From NCBI RefSeq assembly GCF_018223745.1, contig NZ_CP073653.1:4178001-4242000 (forward strand): a stretch of 64,000 nt of DNA, written 5' to 3'. Shown piece after piece: positions 8,607 to 16,969 of the stretch. The notes beneath the pieces were generated by a model that saw only the letters and a program-made list of their open reading frames with translations, was not told the DNA's origin and searched no databases. Position 1 is the stretch's first letter. Each line of letters begins with the position of its first letter. A program made the translations under genes and the position numbers. This DNA comes from Clostridium beijerinckii. GTDB lineage: Bacteria > Bacillota > Clostridia > Clostridiales > Clostridiaceae.

Positions 8607-10754
8607 CTAGCTAATTAATCTTACCTCAAAAGAAATTCCTTCTGAAGAATCCTTTCCTAATGTAAATTCAAATAATCCTTCATCACTTTTATATTGATTT
8701 TCACCATTCCAATAGCGAAGATCTTTTTCATCGATGGTAAACTCTACAGTTTTTGTTTCATTAGGATTAATTATAATTTGTTTGTATTTAATTAGCTGTT
8801 TAACTGGTCTTGAAATATCTGCAACTTTATCTCTCATATACAATTGTACTGTTTCTATACCAGTATACTTTCCGATGTTAGTAACATTAATACTACATGA
8901 TATTCGCTCTTTTTTGCTTAATTCTTTTTTACTTATATTTAAATTATCATACTTAAACTTCGAATATCCCAGCCCATATCCAAACGGAAATAGTGGCTCA
9001 TTTGGGACATCTAAATATTGGGACTTATATCTTTTTTCGTTCTTAAGTAATTCTTTTGGTCTCCCTGTTGCTAAATTATTATAATAAACTGGAATTTGAC
9101 CTACTCCTCTTGGAAAGCTCATAGTAAGCTTTCCACTTGGATTATAATCACCATATAGAATATCTGCAATTGCATTTCCACCTTCTGTTCCTGGGAACCA
9201 GCACTCTAAAACTGCATCGGCTTCTTCTATTACATTAGTAAGATCTAGTGGACGCCCATTTATTAGAAGAACTATCAAAGGCTTGTTCAACTTTTTCATA
9301 CAACGTAAAAGCTTTATTTGAGCTTCTGGAAGAGTTATATTGCTAACACATCCTGCTTCTCCGCTTTTTTCTTCTTCTTCTCCTAATGCTAATACAATAA
9401 CATCTGCTCTTTTAGCTTTTTCTATTATTTCCTCTGATTTTTCTTTCGAAATTTCATTAAAGCATGTCGTTTCTACGCCTTCAAGCCTGATATTCTTATT
9501 TATTAATCCTTGTTCAATTGTAATTACATCATTAAGGTCTCCATCTAAAGACCATGGGCCTAATATTGATGAATTACTTGCATATGGTCCAATTAATATT
9601 ACATTTTTACTACGCTCCAAAGGTAATACATCGGAATTTTTTAATAACACTGCAGATTTAGAAGCCGCTTCTCTTGCTACCTTTCTGAAATCACTACATA
9701 GCAATGTTTGCTTTTCTTTTTCATAAGAAATGCCTCTGTATGGATCTTCAAATAATCCACACTCATTTTTAAGTAAAAGAATTCTCTCCACTGCATCATC
9801 TAATAGCTTTTCCATACTCTTATCTTTGCATAGTTCTGGTAAAGCTTCAAAATATGCTGTAGTAGCCATTTCAATATCTATTCCAGCTTTTAATGATAAT
9901 TTTGCTGCATCTATGCTATTTTCCGCTGTGCCATGAGGTATTAGTTCCTTTACTGCCCCCCAGTCGGAGATCACGACACCCTCATATCCCCATTCTTCTC
10001 TTAATATTTTGCGCAAGAGCCATGTATTAGCAGTAGCTGGTATTCCATTTAATACATTAAAGGAAGACATTATTGATTTTGCTCCAGCTTTTATAGCTTC
10101 GTAATAAGGTGGGAAATATTCATTTCTCAATCTGCATTCTGAAATATCAACTGTATTATAATCTCTTCCTCCCTCTGCAGCTCCATATGCCGCAAAATGT
10201 TTTACACAAGAAATTAAGGTATCTGGATCTTTTAAATCACCATTTTGATATCCTCGAACCATGGCTACTCCGAATATACTATTAAGAAGAGTATCTTCTC
10301 CAAAACTTTCAATAACTCTTCCCCATCTTGGATCTCTGACTATATCTACCATAGGCGAAAATGTTGCTTGATATCCTGAAGAACTGCCTTCTCTTGCTGC
10401 AACTCTTGCAGTTTTTTCTATTAATTCCTCATCCCATGAACATGAAAGCGCTAGTGGTATAGGAAATATAGTCTTAAATCCATGTATAATATCATGCATA
10501 AAAAGTAGCGGAATTCCTAAACGGTTATTATCTAAATATTCTTTTTGAATTTCAAACATCATCTTTGCATCTAATTTACCTAAAACAGTTCCTATCATCC
10601 ATTTTTGCTCTTTTGTAAATTTAAGCTTAGAAATCGTTCCTGTTGCTGAAGTATTAGAATTATAATAATAACTTGTTCTAATTTGTGTTAATTGTCCTAT
10701 TTTTTCTTCCAATGTCATCTTAGATAACAGGGTTTTTATCTCTTCATTTTTCAT
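8607..10754 (-). CDS. Glycoside hydrolase family 3 beta-glucosidase, BglX-like, cytoplasmic
   Basis: 715 residues without a signal peptide, although E. coli BglX is periplasmic. It shows the GH3 barrel with FMHDIIHGFKTIFPIP (about 85-100), RDPRWGR, VKHFAAYG (184-191) and nucleophile Asp264 in GVVISDWGA; the alpha/beta sandwich (about 370-560) and the C-terminal FnIII-like domain follow. It starts 12 bases after the PTS EIIBC stop and ends in a terminator, so it is the last gene of a GH32-EIIBC-GH3 operon. Pairing a beta-glucosidase with a sucrose-type PTS suggests use of mixed fructosyl/glucosyl oligosaccharides or a substrate other than plain sucrose. Confidence 0.9.
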   Translation of the reverse strand: MKNEEIKTLLSKMTLEEKIGQLTQIRTSYYYNSNTSATGTISKLKFTKEQKWMIGTVLGKLDAKMMFEIQKEYLDNNRLGIPLLFMHDIIHGFKTIFPIPLALSCSWDEELIEKTARVAAREGSSSGYQATFSPMVDIVRDPRWGRVIESFGEDTLLNSIFGVAMVRGYQNGDLKDPDTLISCVKHFAAYGAAEGGRDYNTVDISECRLRNEYFPPYYEAIKAGAKSIMSSFNVLNGIPATANTWLLRKILREEWGYEGVVISDWGAVKELIPHGTAENSIDAAKLSLKAGIDIEMATTAYFEALPELCKDKSMEKLLDDAVERILLLKNECGLFEDPYRGISYEKEKQTLLCSDFRKVAREAASKSAVLLKNSDVLPLERSKNVILIGPYASNSSILGPWSLDGDLNDVITIEQGLINKNIRLEGVETTCFNEISKEKSEEIIEKAKRADVIVLALGEEEEKSGEAGCVSNITLPEAQIKLLRCMKKLNKPLIVLLINGRPLDLTNVIEEADAVLECWFPGTEGGNAIADILYGDYNPSGKLTMSFPRGVGQIPVYYNNLATGRPKELLKNEKRYKSQYLDVPNEPLFPFGYGLGYSKFKYDNLNISKKELSKKERISCSINVTNIGKYTGIETVQLYMRDKVADISRPVKQLIKYKQIIINPNETKTVEFTIDEKDLRYWNGENQYKSDEGLFEFTLGKDSSEGISFEVRLIS

Positions 10755-10766
10755 AAGCTTCCTCTC

Positions 10767-12161
10767 TTACTGCTCTTCTTTATCTTTATATCCAAACATG
10801 AATGTTAGCGCAAAGGCTACTCCAAAAGAAATCGCTATTACTAATATATATAATGGAAATTGATTATTTAAATAAAGGAGCATTCCTGGTAAAGCAGATA
10901 TCCCCATACCAGTGGCTTTAAGTTTAAATAGTGAAGCTAAAAATCCACCTACACCTCCACCAACAAGTCCCATTATAAACGGTTTTACAAATCTTAAATT
11001 GACACCGAATATAGCTGGTTCTGTAATTCCTAAAAGTGCTGATATTACTGATGGAAAAGATAAAGCTTTTATTTTTTTAGACTTAGTTTTCATACCTACT
11101 GCAAATGCTGCTCCAGCCTGTGCAGCTATTGCACAAGAACCTATAGGATTTACAAGATTCCAGTTTGTTTGAGCCAGCATCTGAATTTCAACAACACTTA
11201 ATGCTTGGTGAATTCCTGTAACTACTATTAATTGAGATATTCCTCCCCAAATTAATCCACCTAATCCAAGAGGTAATGTAAATAACATTGTTACAACGTA
11301 TACAAGAGAAACCTCAATTTCATGAGCAATAGGCCCAATAATTAATAATCCAAAAATTAATGTAACAAGTAATGTCAAAAATGGTGTAAGTATTAAATCA
11401 AATGTATCTGATATTCTTTTTCTAAGCCAAATCTCAAATTTTGCTCCAATAAATCCTGCAAAGAAAGCTGGTAATACTGATGCCTGATATCCTGACATCT
11501 TAAGACCGAATAACACAAGTGGTTCAGCTGTTCCTTGAGCTACTGCCCAACCATTAGGAAGTGATGGGCTAACAAGCATAAGTCCTATCATAATACCAAG
11601 TATTGGTGTTCCCCCAAACTTTTTAAATGATGACCAGCAAATAAGAACTGGTAAAAATGCAAATGCTGTATCTGTTAATATTTGAGTAAATGTTAATAAT
11701 GAACTAGGAATGCTTTCTGGTGTTAATCCAAAAATTGCTAATATTTGTTGTTGTAATAAAACGCCTCTAAGTCCCATAAACAATCCTGTAGCAACCATTG
11801 CTGGTATGATTGGTACAAATATATCAGAAAATATACGAATTGCTCTTTTAAATTTATTGTCACCTTGTTCTGCTACCATTTGGCTTTGTTCTGATTTTGA
11901 TGTACCAGATATGCCAAGATTACTTACTTGTTCAAATACCTTATTTACAGTCCCTGTACCAAAAATAATTTGATATTGCCCTGAAGTAAAGAAAAATCCT
12001 TTTACCTTATCAATCTCTTCAACTACTTTATCATCAACTTTTTGTCTATCTTTAAGAATAAGTCTTAATCTTGTAGCACAATGAGCCGCCGAAATAATAT
12101 TATCTGCGCCTCCTACTGCTTCAATAACTTCTTTAGCGATCTTTTCATAATTATCACTCAT
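10767..12161 (-). CDS. PTS EIIBC permease, sucrose/beta-glucoside family
   Basis: 464 residues. The N-terminal EIIB domain (1-80) holds the phosphorylated Cys in ISAAHCATRLRLIL; the C-terminal EIIC domain has about ten membrane helices and the family motif GITEPAIFGVNLRF. It phosphorylates its sugar during import. No EIIA domain is fused; the IIA-Glc protein at 5478-5951 probably supplies it. The start overlaps the end of the GH32 gene by 8 bases. The neighbouring sucrose-6-phosphate hydrolase makes sucrose the most likely sugar (ScrA-like), but trehalose and beta-glucoside permeases belong to the same family. Confidence 0.88.
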   Translation of the reverse strand: MSDNYEKIAKEVIEAVGGADNIISAAHCATRLRLILKDRQKVDDKVVEEIDKVKGFFFTSGQYQIIFGTGTVNKVFEQVSNLGISGTSKSEQSQMVAEQGDNKFKRAIRIFSDIFVPIIPAMVATGLFMGLRGVLLQQQILAIFGLTPESIPSSLLTFTQILTDTAFAFLPVLICWSSFKKFGGTPILGIMIGLMLVSPSLPNGWAVAQGTAEPLVLFGLKMSGYQASVLPAFFAGFIGAKFEIWLRKRISDTFDLILTPFLTLLVTLIFGLLIIGPIAHEIEVSLVYVVTMLFTLPLGLGGLIWGGISQLIVVTGIHQALSVVEIQMLAQTNWNLVNPIGSCAIAAQAGAAFAVGMKTKSKKIKALSFPSVISALLGITEPAIFGVNLRFVKPFIMGLVGGGVGGFLASLFKLKATGMGISALPGMLLYLNNQFPLYILVIAISFGVAFALTFMFGYKDKEEQ

Positions 12162-13527
12162 TTATATTTTCCCCCTTGTAATTCCACAAATTTAGTTTTA
12201 ATTTTCCATTAGAATTTATTCGGATATCATTATCCTGAAAATACACTCTGCTAGAAATAACTTTTTCCCCTTCGTTTATAAAAATTTCCACTGATGAGTT
12301 ATCAATAAATACCCTAAGCATTTTTAAACTTTCGTTAACATTTAAGTATTTTTCATCAAACTCTCCTGTAAGCCAATTAAGTCTTTTAATATTTAATATC
12401 TTATCATTGGAATTGTAATGTAGTTTAAGCGCTCCTAATATAGTACAATTAAATTCATTTTCATCATCTAAAATGAATTCCATCTCTTTATAGTAATCCC
12501 TAACTTCTAGACTTATTTCTTCATTTTCTATATGTTTCTCAATTTTATCATTTCTTAAAGATTGTAATTCTTTAATTGGTTTCTGATATAACCAATTATT
12601 TTTATATATGAACTCTCTTGGATATGTAAAGCTGTGAAGCCATCCATCGTTTACAGATAACTGTGACATTTGATAGTCATATTCACCGCCCCCCATCCAA
12701 GACATATATAATGTTCGTTTATTTTCATCTACAAAAGATTGAGGTGCATAAAAATCAAATCCTTCATCTACTCTAATTCCTTCTTTATATGGTGTAAATG
12801 TTCCTTTTTCTTTTGAAAATTCACCACTCATCCATACTGCATGACAGCTATCTTTTTCTATTCCATTTTCTATCTTCTTCTCTTGCCTGCTGACAATTAA
12901 GATATACTCTTCTCCAAGGCGAATCATATCTGGACATTCGCACATATATCCCCAGTTCATAGTCTCTGGAAGCAAATTGCCTTTATAATTCCAATTGTAT
13001 AAATCTTCTGACCAAAAAAGTGCTACATTTCCTTTCTTTTCACTGGTCTGTGCCCCTACTATCATCCACCATATATCTTCTTCTTCGTCTTTCCAAACTT
13101 TTGGATCTCTAAAATGTGCTGTATATCCTTCTGGCAGATAGATAACTGGTCCATGTTTTTGAAATGTAATTCCATCTTCTGAAGTTGCTAAACATTGATA
13201 AGTTTCTCTATCTCCATTTTCTTTTCTTACATTTCCTGTATAAAACAGATAGATTTTTTCATTAAATACAATTCCATTTCCAGAATAGCATCCATTTTTG
13301 TCATACCACATATCTGGTTTTAATGCTATCCCTTTGTCTTCCCAGTGAACTAAATCTTTAGAAACACAATGTCTCCAGCATTTTGCCCCTTGTGGTGTAA
13401 CTTCTTCTAACCATTGATAAAAAGCATGATATGTTCCTTTGAATTGTACTAATCCATTTGGATCATTTAAAAAACCTGTTTTGGGTGCAACATGATGCTT
13501 AGGTTTTTTCCTATTTTCTTTATCCAT
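12154..13527 (-). CDS. scrB: GH32 sucrose-6-phosphate hydrolase (beta-fructofuranosidase)
   Basis: 457 residues, cytoplasmic. The GH32 signature is present: GFLNDPNG (nucleophile Asp), FRDPKVW (RDP motif) and ECPDMIRLG (acid/base Glu in ECPD), followed by the C-terminal beta-sandwich domain (about 330-457). The enzyme cleaves sucrose 6-phosphate, the product of the PTS, to glucose 6-phosphate and fructose. It is the first gene of the operon, with GGAGG 11 nt before the ATG and a promoter at 13567-13594. Activity on other beta-fructosides is possible. Confidence 0.9.
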   Translation of the reverse strand: MDKENRKKPKHHVAPKTGFLNDPNGLVQFKGTYHAFYQWLEEVTPQGAKCWRHCVSKDLVHWEDKGIALKPDMWYDKNGCYSGNGIVFNEKIYLFYTGNVRKENGDRETYQCLATSEDGITFQKHGPVIYLPEGYTAHFRDPKVWKDEEEDIWWMIVGAQTSEKKGNVALFWSEDLYNWNYKGNLLPETMNWGYMCECPDMIRLGEEYILIVSRQEKKIENGIEKDSCHAVWMSGEFSKEKGTFTPYKEGIRVDEGFDFYAPQSFVDENKRTLYMSWMGGGEYDYQMSQLSVNDGWLHSFTYPREFIYKNNWLYQKPIKELQSLRNDKIEKHIENEEISLEVRDYYKEMEFILDDENEFNCTILGALKLHYNSNDKILNIKRLNWLTGEFDEKYLNVNESLKMLRVFIDNSSVEIFINEGEKVISSRVYFQDNDIRINSNGKLKLNLWNYKGENINE

Positions 13528-13547
13528 CTAATCTCTTTCCTCCTTCC

Positions 13548-13594
13548 TCTTATCGTTTACACCTGTATTATATAACATAAGATCTCGCAAACAA
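13548..13594 (-). promoter_or_regulatory. Promoter and cre-like site of the scr operon
   Basis: On the minus strand TTGTTT (13589-13594) and TATAAT (13567-13572) are separated by 16 bp. Just downstream, TGTAAACGATAAGA (13548-13561) matches the catabolite-response consensus TGNAANCGNWNNCA except for G in place of the final C. A cre over the transcription start would let CcpA repress the operon on glucose. The cre call is tentative. Confidence 0.5.
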
Positions 13595-13806
13595 AGTCGC
13601 TTATTTACCTCTAGAAGTGGCAAAATAAATATCATATATTTTCACTTTTTTATCATGTTTGCTTAAGAGTTTATACTTTTCACTAACTACTTATGTACAA
13701 CGATCTTTTTATGTAGGATCTACTAAATTGGACTTTAAGAAATACTAGGCATTCCAGAATCAATCAATATTATCAATAAGAGTATTTCTATAAATCTTTT
13801 AAAAGA

Positions 13807-13847
13807 AAGCCCCATGAAAATCTAAATTCTAGATTTTCATGGGGCTT
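13807..13847 (-). terminator. Strong hairpin terminator before the scr promoter
   Basis: AAGCCCCATGAAAATCTA (13807-13824) pairs perfectly with its complement at 13830-13847, followed on the minus strand by TTCTTTT. It insulates the scr operon from the flavoprotein operon that ends at 14194. Confidence 0.8.
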
Positions 13848-13915
13848 ATAGATATCCAATTTAAATATTTAACTTATTAGATAACCATATTTACAAAATT
13901 GCTTGAACTTTAAGC

Positions 13916-14102
13916 AAATCATAAATATATTTGTGTAGAAAACATTTGAAAATGAGCTGTTAAAGGTTCTTAGCTGTAGGTTGTTCTATTTTAGCTTGTC
14001 AAACTGAAAGTTGGAGCATGCTAAAGTGGGTGCAACCTGCTGCTTAGAACCTTCAGCGATATTTTCATAGCTTTTCGGAATCAAAATATTTATGATTTCG
14101 GT
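13916..14102 (-). repeat. Family 1 palindromic repeat, copy A
   Basis: About 187 bp that folds on itself. AATCATAAATAT at the left pairs with ATTTATGATT at the right; inside, AAGGTTCTTAGCTGTAGGTT pairs with AACCTGCTGCTTAGAACCTT with a few mismatches. Central markers are GTTGCACC on one arm, the GTTGTTC site opposite it, and GACAAGC facing GCTCC. Read on the minus strand it is closely similar to copy B (24851-25039). It fills most of the gap after the flavoprotein operon. Confidence 0.85.
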
Positions 14103-14193
14103 AAATCATCACATGATTCTAAACTATATGTTGCCTATCTATAATAGATGAATTATACTATTTCAAATCCACCACAAAAGCAGTTAAGCTTTT

Positions 14194-15651
14194 CTATTCT
14201 TCTGTAAAGTGTTCTTTTATATATTGAACTGCATTTTCTCCTGCTATTCTACCTGAATTTACTGCAAATCCTAGAGTATTTCCTGGAAGTACAAACACAT
14301 AGTCAGGATTACAGATAGAGTTTGCATCTGTTCCTGCTGCAAATAATCCTGGTATTACTTTATCTTCTTTGTCAATTACTTCTGTCTTATAATTGATTTT
14401 AATTCCACCTAAGCTTCCATATGCACTTGGAGCAAATTTTAAAGCATAGAATTTTGGACCAACTAATGGTTTTAGGTATTTTGGATTCTTATTAAATAAT
14501 GTATCAGTTGATTTACAACATTCATTATATTCATTTAATGTCTTTGCAAGACCTTCTTTATCAATTCCTGCTTTTTCTGCTAATTCTTCAATTGAATCTG
14601 CTATAAATAAAACATCATTTCCATTTTTAATAAGATCATTCATTTCTTGTTTAAAATCATCCATACTTATATTAGAAGTAACAACATTGATTAAGTCTAA
14701 GCCATTTTTCTCATATTCTTTCATTATACTTTCGTCTATAATAGAGAAAGCTGTTCTTTTTTTTTGTCTACAGATAGCATTAACTGAGAATACTGGATTT
14801 TCAACTACCGCTTCATCATAGAATCTTTCACCATCTAGATTTACGAAAAGATTTGGTTGTCTAAATGGAAGTTCAATTGGAGCATATCCACCTGTATTAG
14901 GTGCAAAGAAAACTAATTCCATATCCATTCTATCTCTTGCAGCTCCAGCATCCCATGCCATGCTGATTCCATCACCTGTAAGTCCTGGAATTCTATACGA
15001 AAATAAATCTTTTCCCCATTCGAATTTTGTATACTTATTAATAAATTCAGGACTGTCTCCAAATCCGCCTGTAGCAATAATTACAGCTGAACCATATGCT
15101 TCAATTTCACCATCTTTATCCTTTGCAACTACTCCTATAACTTCACCATCATCTTTTATTAAACTTTGAATTGGTGATTCTAAACAGATTTTAACACCTA
15201 ATTCTTCTGCTCTGTCTGTCATTGCTTTAATCATTGTTGCAGCTGCTCTAAGTCCAGGTGCTCCTGTCTTTGGCTGAACAATATGCCAAGTTGCTTCTGA
15301 ACCTGGGAAATATTTTGATGGTAGCGCAAATTTTACACCCATAGCCTCTAGCCACTCAATTGTACTTGCTGATTTATAAATATAATTTTTTACAAGCCTT
15401 GCATCTGATCTCCAGTGAGTATAATCCATGAATTTTTGAAATGCTCCCTCTCTTGTGCAATCAACAAGTCTTTCCTTTTGCATTTTAGTCTCTACTCCTA
15501 AAAGACCCATTGCCATATTAGCACACCCACCAGTAGTATTTGCTTTTTCAAATACTATAACTTCAGCTCCTTGTTCTGCTGCTGCAATTGCTGCTGCAAG
15601 TCCTGATGCTCCTCCACCTACGATAATTACATCTGATTCCATTTCACGCAT
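14194..15651 (-). CDS. FAD-dependent flavoprotein, fumarate reductase/KstD-like family, substrate unknown
   Basis: 485 residues. The Rossmann FAD site is VIIVGGGASGLAAAIAAAEQ (about 8-27), with a second FAD contact VIIATGGFG and the family motif NLDGERFYDE. The C-terminal region reads SAYGSLGGI, where fumarate reductases have H-TMGG, and PGNTLGFAV, where they have an Arg-containing G-NRLGGN; two catalytic residues of fumarate reductase therefore appear absent. It is probably a reductase of another unsaturated organic compound. It is the last gene of the operon 19078-14194 and likely receives electrons from the two iron-sulfur proteins encoded upstream. GGAGG precedes the ATG. Confidence 0.8.
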   Translation of the reverse strand: MREMESDVIIVGGGASGLAAAIAAAEQGAEVIVFEKANTTGGCANMAMGLLGVETKMQKERLVDCTREGAFQKFMDYTHWRSDARLVKNYIYKSASTIEWLEAMGVKFALPSKYFPGSEATWHIVQPKTGAPGLRAAATMIKAMTDRAEELGVKICLESPIQSLIKDDGEVIGVVAKDKDGEIEAYGSAVIIATGGFGDSPEFINKYTKFEWGKDLFSYRIPGLTGDGISMAWDAGAARDRMDMELVFFAPNTGGYAPIELPFRQPNLFVNLDGERFYDEAVVENPVFSVNAICRQKKRTAFSIIDESIMKEYEKNGLDLINVVTSNISMDDFKQEMNDLIKNGNDVLFIADSIEELAEKAGIDKEGLAKTLNEYNECCKSTDTLFNKNPKYLKPLVGPKFYALKFAPSAYGSLGGIKINYKTEVIDKEDKVIPGLFAAGTDANSICNPDYVFVLPGNTLGFAVNSGRIAGENAVQYIKEHFTEE

Positions 15652-15711
15652 ATTTGTTACCTCCCAAATTTAATTATTGATTAAAAATATATATTAATTT
15701 TTGATTATGAG

Positions 15712-16956
15712 CTATTTTCTTCGTCTTCTTCCAAGTCCAAGGCCTTTCTTTTCGCCTAAAGCACCTTCATCAAAACTTCCAACTTCTATTGGTTCTGCTG
15801 GCAATTTAGGTTTTACTGAGCCATATCTTTTTACTGCTTTTACGCTGCATATCTCTTCACATTTTTTGCATTTATCACAACAATCCATATCAATTATATG
15901 AATTAGATTATTTCCACCTTTGATTGCTTTTTGAGGACAATCCATACAATCGCCACAGCCATTACAAAGCTTTGGATCTATAAAATAATTAGCATAAGCT
16001 ATACAATTTAGTGTACTACAAATTTTTCTATCAATATGCTTTTCAAATTCATCTCTAAATTTATTAATAGCTGTATATAATGGATTAGAAGCAGTTCTTC
16101 CGAAATCGCATAAGGTTCCGATTTTGATTGTTTCACTTAACTGGATAGCTAAATTAATGTCACTCTCTTTACCTTTTCCTTCAGTTGCATCCTTAATGAT
16201 TTTGTATAATTGGTAAATCCCTTCCCTGCAATATACGCATTTCCCGCATGTCTCTTTGCTGTTATCTAGCATTTTTTGAGTTACCCAATTCACAACACAC
16301 GTATCTATATTATAAACTTCTATTTTTGATACTTCTAACATTGTCCCATTTTCCATCAAGTTTGAATATAAGAATGGAGTGTCTAATTCTTCTTCTGTGA
16401 AAACAGCACCTGTATTTCCGCCTACCTGCACAAATTTTATTGCTTTTTCAGATTCAGTTCCGCCGCCATATTCACTTATAATTTGCCTTAAAGATGTTCC
16501 AATCGGAATTTCATAGATTCCAGGATTTTTAACATCTCCAGCTATTGAAATAATCTTTTTAGGGATATAATTTTCTTCCAATGAATTCTTAAGTGCATAC
16601 ATTGTTTCTGCATTATGTACTAATGTTATTTCATTAAATGCATCTTTTTCAAAAGCTTTCTTATTCCCAACTAGCACTACTTCTATTTCATATGATTCTA
16701 ATTGCATTTTGAAATTACTATAACATTCACTAAGATAAATTTTAACTTTCTCTATTCCTAATTCCTTTTGGCATATTTTAATTCCATCAATAACCTTACT
16801 TATGTGCTGTTCTAATAAATATCTTATATTTTCACTTTGACTATTATCATCAATAAAAAGACACGCTAATTCTTCCCATTCCCTGCTTTGCCATCTATCT
16901 ATGAGATTAGTATCTTTTATTCCATGTCCTGATATTTTTATATTTTCTGCTAGCAT
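15712..16956 (-). CDS. NuoF-like iron-sulfur protein lacking the FMN/NADH motif
   Basis: 414 residues. From about residue 65 onward it follows NuoF/HndC: the NAETMYAL segment, an SLBB domain (GDVKNPGIYEIPIGTSLRQI, about 160-180) and the CGKCVYCREG 4Fe-4S site, then two C-terminal ferredoxin clusters (CNGCGDCMDCP and CDKCKKCEEIC) as in HndC. The N-terminal part that normally carries GRGGAGFPTG, which binds FMN and NADH, is replaced by about 60 unrelated residues. It therefore probably carries electrons without oxidising NADH itself. The tail is basic (GLGLGRRRRK). It lies between the GltD-like and flavoprotein genes. Confidence 0.8.
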   Translation of the reverse strand: MLAENIKISGHGIKDTNLIDRWQSREWEELACLFIDDNSQSENIRYLLEQHISKVIDGIKICQKELGIEKVKIYLSECYSNFKMQLESYEIEVVLVGNKKAFEKDAFNEITLVHNAETMYALKNSLEENYIPKKIISIAGDVKNPGIYEIPIGTSLRQIISEYGGGTESEKAIKFVQVGGNTGAVFTEEELDTPFLYSNLMENGTMLEVSKIEVYNIDTCVVNWVTQKMLDNSKETCGKCVYCREGIYQLYKIIKDATEGKGKESDINLAIQLSETIKIGTLCDFGRTASNPLYTAINKFRDEFEKHIDRKICSTLNCIAYANYFIDPKLCNGCGDCMDCPQKAIKGGNNLIHIIDMDCCDKCKKCEEICSVKAVKRYGSVKPKLPAEPIEVGSFDEGALGEKKGLGLGRRRRK

Positions 16957-16969
16957 TTTTTCACCACCT

